Shown: positions 1 through 5,032 of the stretch, piece after piece
Layout: the number at the start of each line of letters is the position of its first letter
Position numbering within the stretch: position 1 is the stretch's first letter
Origin: an uncultured Dorea sp.
Lineage (GTDB): Bacteria; Bacillota_A; Clostridia; Lachnospirales; Lachnospiraceae
DNA: 5,939 nucleotides
Direction of reading: 5' to 3'
NCBI GenBank assembly: GCA_948468495.1
Contig: CAOKJI010000139.1
Span: 1-5,939, forward strand
The notes under the pieces: generated by a model
The model's input: the letters and a program-made list of their open reading frames with translations, nothing else
The model's database searches: none
Told to the model about the DNA's origin: nothing
Program-made: the position numbers and the translations under genes

Positions 1-457
1 TTAAAATCGCCTCCAAAAGCGCAAGATAAAGCTTTGATAATTCCTCTAACTGAGCGGCCAGCGACTGATCCTTTACCGGCATCCAGCGCTGCAGCGCCTC
101 CCATAGCTCCTGCATCATCTCAAGGGTCCATCTGACGTCTATATTCTCCGGCAGTCTTCCCTCTATTCCAAACCACTTACTCTGTTTCGACAGTTCCGAC
201 GTATCCTTCTTATCGTCCTCGCCGTCTCTCTCGTAATCTTTCTCTGTCTCCTTCTCCGTACGCTCCCGCTCTAACTCCTGCCTCGCCTGCGCCACCTGTT
301 TCGCAGTCTCTGTAATCAGAACCTGCCCCGCTTCAAGTTCCGCGCTTTTCTTAGCAATTCTGGCGTCCATTACCGATGCCGCGGCAACAGATTGTGCTGA
401 ACCGGAATTTGCGCTTGTCTGCTTCACTCCTGACATATCAATCGCCTCAATTTTCAT
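1..457 (-). CDS. Hypothetical charged, helix-rich protein, C-terminus cut by the window edge
   Basis: An open frame of 152 codons begins at the ATG at 457 and has no stop before the left edge, so it is 3'-partial. I do not recognise the family. There is no signal peptide or membrane segment. Residues 1-30 are Ser/Ala/Gln-rich and probably disordered. Residues 31-75 are Ala/Glu/Lys/Arg/Gln-rich with coiled-coil character (for example AQARQELERER near 57-67). Residues 76-91 form a very acidic/basic linker (DGEDDKKD). A more ordered part follows, with the Trp-containing segments SKWFGIEG (93-100) and RWTLEMMQELWEALQRW (109-125), then a Leu/Ala-rich amphipathic helix at 132-152. It starts 49 bases after the ATPase gene's stop, with no terminator seen between, so co-transcription is plausible. 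Met8 (first base 436) is an alternative start with a better ribosome binding site. The opening residues loosely recall short FlxA-like clostridial proteins, too weakly to name it. I am fairly sure it is coding and unsure of any function. Confidence 0.78.
   Translation of the reverse strand, partial: MKIEAIDMSGVKQTSANSGSAQSVAAASVMDARIAKKSAELEAGQVLITETAKQVAQARQELERERTEKETEKDYERDGEDDKKDTSELSKQSKWFGIEGRLPENIDVRWTLEMMQELWEALQRWMPVKDQSLAAQLEELSKLYLALLEAIL
444..448 (-). promoter_or_regulatory. Ribosome binding site favouring the internal start at 436
   Basis: On the minus strand GAGGC lies 7-8 bases ahead of the ATG whose first base is 436. The first ATG of the frame, at 457, has only a weak AGAAG about 12 bases upstream. 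This site therefore argues that translation may begin at codon 8, giving a protein seven residues shorter. It lies inside the longer reading frame, so it could also be chance. Confidence 0.45.
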
Positions 458-506
458 TTATTCTTTGTTCTTCTGAAACTGCTAATATTCCATAAGATAT
501 ACGCCG

Positions 507-2189
507 TCATTCTCCAATTACGACTTTATTTCCGCAAAATGCAAATCCATACTTGTGTATCTTACCCTCCGGCACTCCTTTTGCAAGAAGATACGCGGCA
601 TATTTCTTTTCTTCTATCTGCCTCAGCGCCGCTTTTACCGTATCTGAAAGCTCTTTTTCATCATCCTTATCCTGTACCTTAAATTCCAGAATGATAGCGT
701 CGTCTTCTCTGTTTCGCGGCTCTAACATTACATCATATCTGCCAAATCCGCTCTCCCGGTTTGATGTAATTACATAACGCTCCTGCAGCTCCACGATAAG
801 CCCAAGAACAAAACCATGATAAAAGCGTTCCGGTTCGCGTTTCTTTCCCGTATCAAAATAGCTGAAAGTTCCCAATGCCACCTTATTCATGTACACATTC
901 ATCGCTTTTACGTCGTGCTTGAGCAACGCCTTAATGAAATCATTATAATCTGACCTATGCCCCGCAAACCATCCTTGTATCATCCCGCCAAACATCAGTT
1001 TTACTTCCAGATTCGTAATCGCAAGTTCACAGGTGAGGGCGTCTGTACCAAACCCTGCGTCTTCATATTCTCTAACCTGAATGATTTTCAGATATCCACT
1101 GGCAAGCAGAAGCCCCCAGACCGCCCCTTCGTCAATATCCAGCATATTATATACAATCTGCTCATCAATCGAAACTGTCAGATTTTCTCCGGCAAGAAGT
1201 CTCTCAAAGGATTGTTTTACATCTCTTGTACTCTCCCTGAGCAACTTTCCTATCAGACTGTTCGAGCTGGTATTTGCCCAATAAGCGCGCACTTTCCCTG
1301 TATCCAGATAATTGATAATCGACCATGGATTATAAATATCTGTTCTATTTCCAAATGTAAAACCATCATACCATCTTTTAACATCTGACCGCTTATCAGC
1401 CATCCCAAATTCATTCAGCGCGTCAAATACTTCTTCTTCCGTAAATCCAAAACAATCTCCATACTCATTTGATGTAGTGGTGATAACTTTCAAATTATTC
1501 AAATCTGAGAAAACCGACTCCTTACTCACTCTTGTAATTCCAGTCATAACCGCACGTTCCAGATAAGAATTCGTCTTAAACGTCGAATTGAACAGACTTC
1601 GGATGAATCCTGTCAGTTCATTCCAGTATCCATTTACATATGCCTCCTGCATAGGGGTATCATATTCATCTAGCAAAATAATCACATTCTTCTTATAATA
1701 CCGGGAAAGAAAATCTGACAACGACCGTAACGATGCCGACGCCTCACTGTCCGACATTTCTGCAGTAACTTTTTCAAAATACTGCCTCTCCTTCTCTGTC
1801 AGAAGATTCAACAGATATTCGCACTTATTATACTGTTCCTCAATTACTCTGCAAATACTCTTTCTTGCTTCCGTAAACGTGTTCTCCTTTATACTGGCAA
1901 AACTAATAAATATAACCGGATAGGAGCCTTGCAGACGCTGGTACTTCTCATCTTCCCAAATAGAAAGTCCCTCAAACAAATCATTTCTTCCCGCATATTT
2001 CACAGAAAAGAATTTCTCTAACATACTCATATTCAGAGTTTTTCCAAATCTCCTGGGGCGGGTAATCAGGGTAACCTTATCCTTTTTTTCCCACCATTCT
2101 CTAATAAACTTCGTTTTATCTATATAGAAATTATTAATGTTTCGTATTTCCTCAAAATCCTGGTGTCCGATTCCTAGTGTTCTGACCAT
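507..2189 (-). CDS. AAA-ATPase-like protein with C-terminal PD-(D/E)XK nuclease-like domain
   Basis: This is a complete 560-residue cytoplasmic protein with the two-part architecture of the AAA-ATPase_like plus PD-(D/E)XK (former DUF1703) family. Visible in order: the N-terminal family signature with FYIDKT (21-26); a Walker A-type loop TRPRRFGKT (43-51, Lys50); Walker B VIILLDEYD (169-177, Asp174/Glu175); a sensor-like TGITRVSKESVFSDLNN (216-232); and the family motif WYDGFTFG (273-280). The C-terminal domain shows GRYDVML (483-489) followed by ILEFKV (500-505), so Asp486 and Glu502-x-Lys504 form a nuclease-like core, then RQIEEKKY (523-530) and a terminal FCGNKV (551-556). Length and motifs are normal and look intact. 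The start has GGAGGT six bases upstream and its own promoter. The family is common and often multicopy in anaerobic gut bacteria; to my knowledge its cellular role is unproven, with DNA cleavage or repair, defence or mobile-element functions all possible. Sampled rows look more AT-rich than the kinase gene. The family call is firm; function is unknown. Confidence 0.95.
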   Translation of the reverse strand: MVRTLGIGHQDFEEIRNINNFYIDKTKFIREWWEKKDKVTLITRPRRFGKTLNMSMLEKFFSVKYAGRNDLFEGLSIWEDEKYQRLQGSYPVIFISFASIKENTFTEARKSICRVIEEQYNKCEYLLNLLTEKERQYFEKVTAEMSDSEASASLRSLSDFLSRYYKKNVIILLDEYDTPMQEAYVNGYWNELTGFIRSLFNSTFKTNSYLERAVMTGITRVSKESVFSDLNNLKVITTTSNEYGDCFGFTEEEVFDALNEFGMADKRSDVKRWYDGFTFGNRTDIYNPWSIINYLDTGKVRAYWANTSSNSLIGKLLRESTRDVKQSFERLLAGENLTVSIDEQIVYNMLDIDEGAVWGLLLASGYLKIIQVREYEDAGFGTDALTCELAITNLEVKLMFGGMIQGWFAGHRSDYNDFIKALLKHDVKAMNVYMNKVALGTFSYFDTGKKREPERFYHGFVLGLIVELQERYVITSNRESGFGRYDVMLEPRNREDDAIILEFKVQDKDDEKELSDTVKAALRQIEEKKYAAYLLAKGVPEGKIHKYGFAFCGNKVVIGE

Positions 2190-2195
2190 AGCTAC

Positions 2196-2201
2196 ACCTC
2201 C
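2196..2201 (-). promoter_or_regulatory. Shine-Dalgarno site of the ATPase/nuclease gene
   Basis: GGAGGT on the minus strand, six bases before the ATG at 2189. It fixes that start: the only nearby upstream ATG, first base 2203, runs into a stop after two further codons. Confidence 0.85.
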
Positions 2202-2218
2202 ATACGTCCTTTTCCTTT

Positions 2219-2247
2219 AGTATATCTATTTCTATCAGTAAAATCAA
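2219..2247 (-). promoter_or_regulatory. Sigma-70-type promoter for the ATPase/nuclease gene
   Basis: On the minus strand a -35 box TTGATT (2242-2247) and a -10 box TATACT (2219-2224) are separated by exactly 17 bases. The -10 matches consensus at five of six positions, the -35 at four of six. Transcription would begin near 2212, giving a leader of about 23 bases that holds only the ribosome binding site. The -35 lies about 11 bases past the upstream kinase gene's terminator, so the ATPase is probably a separate transcription unit. No operator-like palindrome is evident around it. Confidence 0.7.
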
Positions 2248-2257
2248 CAAACGATAC

Positions 2258-2290
2258 AAAACCGCCGGGAATACAATTTCCCGACGGCTT
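2258..2290 (-). terminator. Intrinsic terminator of the kinase gene
   Basis: Read on the minus strand, the arm CCGTCGGGAA (2278-2287) pairs with TTCCCGGCGG (2262-2271) over ten bases with one G-U pair. Three further pairs extend the base of the stem (2288-2290 with 2259-2261, one of them G-U). The loop is six bases (2272-2277). The stem runs into TTTTGT, a short U-tract. It begins seven bases after the kinase stop codon, marks the end of the catabolic unit and insulates the ATPase promoter behind it. Confidence 0.85.
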
Positions 2291-2297
2291 GTTTCTT

Positions 2298-3839
2298 TTA
2301 AAAATATTTTGCAACAATCTCTGCCTGTCTTCCGTAGCTTTCCTTTAACGCAGGATACAGATTCCGGTAAGTCTCATAGTACTCGTCATAAATCTTCACA
2401 TTCTCTGCAATCGGCTCTGTGATATTCTGAACTCTCAATATCGCGCCGCATCCCTCTTTGATATCCTTAAAATGTCCCGTTCCTACAGCCGCCATAATAG
2501 CTCCGGCCGCGCAGCCGCTTTCCTCCATATTGGTCGTAATCACTCTTGCATTATAGATATCCGCCTGAATCTGACGCCACAGGGCGCTCTTAGCTCCTCC
2601 TCCGGCGGCCCGCACCTCTGTCACCTGCATCCCCTTTTCCCGGCAGATTTCTATGGTATCCCTCAAAGAGAAGGTTACTCCTTCCATCACGCTTCTGCAT
2701 ATTGCCTCTAAGCCATGACGGTAAGACAGTCCAAAGAAAACAGCCCTTGCATTCTCATCATTAATCGGGGTCTTGTCTCCATTAAAATAAGGAAGAAATG
2801 TCAGTCCCTCGCTTCCCGGCGCAGCTCCACTCGCCAGCCCGGTCATATAATCGTATACATCCAGCCCTTTCGCCGCCATCTCCGCTTTCTTCTCTGCAAA
2901 TAATGTATCCCTCAGCCATTTAAAGGAACCGCCGGACGCCAGTGCAAGCCCTAAGAAACACCATTTGTCGGGAACTGCGTGGCACATACTCATAACAGCC
3001 CGCTTCTGTCTGTCCACAAAAGGCTGATTCGTACACCCAAAAATCACCCCGGATGTACCAATGGTAGAACCGATAATGCCTTCTTCTACAATCCCCATCC
3101 CAATCCCGCCGGCCGGCTGGTCCCCGCCTCCGGCCGTCACCGGAATGCCGGGCTTCAGTCCCCATTCTCTGGCGATACTCTCTCTTAAATATCCGGCTGT
3201 TTCCTGTGATTCCAGCAGCCTCTCCGGAAGGAGATATTCCGGGATTCCCAGCCTCTTTGCAATCGTATCTGACCATTTTCTTTTTGGCACATCCAGCAGG
3301 AAAGACAGAGAAGCGTCGCTTACTTCAGCCGCAATCTCTCCTGTCATACAAAATCTCAGATAATCCTTCGGAAAAATCACAGAATCCGCCTTTTCAAAAT
3401 CTTCCGCCCGGTTCTCCTTAAGCCACAATAACTTTGGCGCCAGATAGCTGTTCAGACAAACGCTTCCTGTAATGGACAGCATTTCCTCCTCGCTTATCCA
3501 TTCTTCAATTTGCTTTACCTGAGGCGTAGAACGCTGATCCAGCCAAATCAGACAGTTGCCGATTGCCTGCCCGTCCTTTCCCATAAGAACGCAGCCCTGC
3601 ATCTGCCCGGAGAATCCGATTCCCCGGATTTCCTCTCCGACTCCGCTCTTTGACACAGCCTGCCCTGCCGCTTTGCTGCAGGCCTTCCACCAGTCTTTCG
3701 GATTCTGTTCCACCCAGCCGGGCCTTGGCGTAATAATATCGCATTCCTCATACCCGGTTGCCAGAACCGTCCCTTTCTCATCAATAACTGCTGCCTTAAT
3801 GCCGCTTGTCCCGGCGTCAATTCCCATAAAATATGCCAT
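2298..3839 (-). CDS. FGGY-family sugar kinase, xylulokinase-like, substrate uncertain
   Basis: This is a 513-residue cytoplasmic ATP-dependent sugar kinase. It has the phosphate-binding loop GIDAGTSGIK (6-15), GFSGQMQG (75-82), PKDYLR (157-162), the catalytic-base motif AGGGDQPAGG (236-245, Asp240), GTSGV (261-265), FLPYFNGDKTP (348-358), VFFGLSYRHG (367-376) and the C-terminal ATP-site motif AAGGGAKSALWRQ (411-423). Length and motif order match XylB, which makes D-xylulose 5-phosphate from D-xylulose. In E. coli XylB the sugar-facing residues include His78 and Asn234; the aligned residues here are Gln81 and Gln241, so another ketose or polyol is possible. The start at 3839 is chosen because GGAGGA lies six bases upstream and the protein then begins just before the GIDAGTSG motif. 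The frame stays open to an ATG at 3899, which lacks a binding site and would add 20 atypical residues. It follows the activase by 136 bases with no terminator between, so it probably belongs to the glycyl-radical pathway. Kinase family certain; xylulose only a default annotation. Confidence 0.94.
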   Translation of the reverse strand: MAYFMGIDAGTSGIKAAVIDEKGTVLATGYEECDIITPRPGWVEQNPKDWWKACSKAAGQAVSKSGVGEEIRGIGFSGQMQGCVLMGKDGQAIGNCLIWLDQRSTPQVKQIEEWISEEEMLSITGSVCLNSYLAPKLLWLKENRAEDFEKADSVIFPKDYLRFCMTGEIAAEVSDASLSFLLDVPKRKWSDTIAKRLGIPEYLLPERLLESQETAGYLRESIAREWGLKPGIPVTAGGGDQPAGGIGMGIVEEGIIGSTIGTSGVIFGCTNQPFVDRQKRAVMSMCHAVPDKWCFLGLALASGGSFKWLRDTLFAEKKAEMAAKGLDVYDYMTGLASGAAPGSEGLTFLPYFNGDKTPINDENARAVFFGLSYRHGLEAICRSVMEGVTFSLRDTIEICREKGMQVTEVRAAGGGAKSALWRQIQADIYNARVITTNMEESGCAAGAIMAAVGTGHFKDIKEGCGAILRVQNITEPIAENVKIYDEYYETYRNLYPALKESYGRQAEIVAKYF

Positions 3840-3845
3840 ACCGTT

Positions 3846-3851
3846 TCCTCC
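3846..3851 (-). promoter_or_regulatory. Shine-Dalgarno site that sets the kinase start
   Basis: GGAGGA on the minus strand, six bases upstream of the ATG at 3839. It decides for this start over the in-frame ATG at 3899, which has no comparable site. Confidence 0.85.
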
Positions 3852-3975
3852 TAATCCAATCCTTCTCTGCAATAGTCCGGCTACCTCTCTCTGTCGCATA
3901 TCGCTCTGCTGCCCACCGCCAAAGCCAAATCCATCAAGACGCCAAACTGCCTGAACCCTTATCCTTATTCAGCTT

Positions 3976-4866
3976 TCAGCCTCCTGTTTTTACCACAATC
4001 CCCTTTCTTTCCAACAGCCCCTGTATCTCACTGATTTCACTCTCAGACGGACGATATGCATCGCACCGATACCGAGTCCGGAGCAGCTTATATTTATTCT
4101 CTCCATAGGTATGATAGGGCAGAAGATGAACTTCTTTCACACCTGTTTCTACTGCAAACTCCCCCAGTGCATCCATATTTTCCATATCCGCATTCACTCC
4201 GCCAAGCAGCGGAACCCGGTAAATCAGCGAATACCCCTTCCTTCCCGCCCGGCGTGCATTTTCCAGAATCCTTTCATTCGGCACTCCTGTATATTTCCTG
4301 TGCTGTACGGAATCCATATGCTTGATATCATACAGAATCATATCGCACAGGCTGAATACTCTGTCCGCCGCGCTCCATTCCGCATATCCGGTTGTCTCAA
4401 TCGCAAGGTGATATCCTTCTCTTTTTACTTCCTCTGCCAGCGCAGTCACAAATTCCGGCTGCATAAGAGGCTCTCCCCCGGAGATCGTAATGCCCCCGCC
4501 CGAATCCTCGTAGAATGCCTTATCCTTCCTGACCGTTTCCATGACCTTCTCTACCGTCATATCCTCGCCCATCTGCTCAAGCGCCGTAGAGGGACAGCGC
4601 TTCACACATTCTCCGCACCGGATACATCTTTCATCCATTCCCTGCATTCCCGGAATAATGCCGTACGCGCACGCCTGCACACAGAGTCCGCAACCGATAC
4701 ATTTTCTCTCATCCCAGAGTATGGCGCCAGACCTCTCCTGAGACTCCGGATTAGAACACCAGATACAGCGCATCGGACAGCCCGTCAAAAATACTACCGT
4801 ACGGATACCGGGTCCGTCATGGGTGCTGAATTTCTGAATATTAAATATTTTCCCAGTATCGCTCAT
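3976..4866 (-). CDS. Glycyl radical enzyme activase (radical SAM, two extra 4Fe-4S clusters)
   Basis: This 296-residue protein cleaves S-adenosylmethionine reductively and abstracts a hydrogen from the partner enzyme's glycine, creating the catalytic glycyl radical. It shows the family opening FNIQKFSTHDGPGIRT (8-23), the radical-SAM cluster motif C30-x3-C34-x2-C37 (GCPMRCIWC), and an inserted ferredoxin-like region with two complete sets of four cysteines (C56, C59, C62, C66 and C81, C84, C87, C91). Then come the SAM-contacting SGGEP (129-133), ETTGYAEW (157-164), DIKHMD (180-185), YRVPLLGGVN (216-225) and HLLPYHTYGENKY (247-259). The two-cluster insert is usual for activases of non-pyruvate glycyl radical enzymes; the activase of pyruvate formate-lyase itself lacks it. 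The start at 4866 has AAGGAG six bases upstream. The frame is open to 4914, but that would put codons inside the intergenic hairpin. It sits directly downstream of a glycyl radical enzyme gene, its evident partner. Intact; high certainty. Confidence 0.97.
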   Translation of the reverse strand: MSDTGKIFNIQKFSTHDGPGIRTVVFLTGCPMRCIWCSNPESQERSGAILWDERKCIGCGLCVQACAYGIIPGMQGMDERCIRCGECVKRCPSTALEQMGEDMTVEKVMETVRKDKAFYEDSGGGITISGGEPLMQPEFVTALAEEVKREGYHLAIETTGYAEWSAADRVFSLCDMILYDIKHMDSVQHRKYTGVPNERILENARRAGRKGYSLIYRVPLLGGVNADMENMDALGEFAVETGVKEVHLLPYHTYGENKYKLLRTRYRCDAYRPSESEISEIQGLLERKGIVVKTGG

Positions 4867-4872
4867 CTTTTT

Positions 4873-4878
4873 CTCCTT
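4873..4878 (-). promoter_or_regulatory. Shine-Dalgarno site that sets the activase start
   Basis: AAGGAG on the minus strand, six bases before the ATG at 4866. It begins only two bases past the 3' arm of the long hairpin ending at 4881, so folding of that hairpin could affect ribosome access. Confidence 0.85.
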
Positions 4879-4880
4879 AT

Positions 4881-4957
4881 AAAAAGAGGCCATATTTCCA
4901 GAACGTATCCCCAACTTGCAGAAAGCAATTTGGGGATACGCTCTATAGCCTCTTTTT
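4881..4957 (-). terminator. Long hairpin between glycyl radical enzyme and activase: terminator/attenuator
   Basis: On the minus strand, AAAAAGAGGC (4948-4957) pairs perfectly with GCCTCTTTTT (4881-4890). After an asymmetric internal loop (3 versus 9 bases), a second stem of 15 pairs with one G-U joins 4930-4944 to 4900-4914 (core CGTATCCCC / GGGGATACG). A further four pairs, TTGC (4925-4928) with GCAA (4916-4919), close a five-base loop. The A-run, GC-rich stem and U-run are those of a strong intrinsic terminator, readable from either strand. It lies 75 bases after the glycyl radical enzyme stop and abuts the activase ribosome binding site. The likely effect is partial termination, or 3'-end protection of the upstream mRNA, so that the enzyme is made in excess over its activase. 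Confidence 0.8.
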
Positions 4958-4961
4958 CCGT

Positions 4962-4967
4962 ATTATA
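4962..4967 (-). promoter_or_regulatory. Possible -10 box ahead of the hairpin
   Basis: A perfect TATAAT lies on the minus strand just upstream of the hairpin. No convincing -35 hexamer is found at 16-18 bases; the spaced region is GC-rich and reads ACCCCG. A start here would place the hairpin in the leader of an activase-kinase transcript, making it an attenuator. Weak on its own. Confidence 0.25.
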
Positions 4968-5032
4968 CATCCGCCTTCACTTTCCGGGGTCATACACCGC
5001 GGCCCGCCTGGAAGGCACATCTCACCAGAAGA

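Noticed and set aside
957..1388. Plus-strand open frame of 143 codons
   Set aside because: It is antisense to the ATPase gene, without a binding site or recognisable protein features.
2920..3276. Minus-strand open frame of 118 codons in another frame of the kinase gene
   Set aside because: It is fully inside the kinase gene, out of frame, and has no binding site. The overlapping kinase frame carries all the conserved motifs.
3840..3899. Twenty-residue N-terminal extension of the kinase
   Set aside because: The ATG at 3899 has no ribosome binding site, while GGAGGA precedes the ATG at 3839. FGGY kinases normally begin just before the GIDAGTSG loop.
3881..3934. Small open frame of 17 codons on the minus strand between activase and kinase
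   Set aside because: It has no ribosome binding site and no leader-peptide feature such as runs of one amino acid or a following attenuator hairpin.
3840..3975. Possible promoter or terminator in the 136-base activase-kinase gap
   Set aside because: TTGATG occurs, but no -10 box lies at a proper distance, and no stable GC stem with a U-run was found. The gap is best read as untranslated spacer in one transcript.
4867..4914. Sixteen-residue N-terminal extension of the activase
   Set aside because: It would translate the 3' half of the intergenic hairpin. The start at 4866 has AAGGAG at ideal spacing and matches the family's usual N-terminus.
4968..5032. GC-rich gap after the glycyl radical enzyme stop, as a riboswitch or small RNA
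   Set aside because: Only a four-pair GCCT/AGGC stem and a CCGCGG palindrome are visible. No known riboswitch core was recognised.
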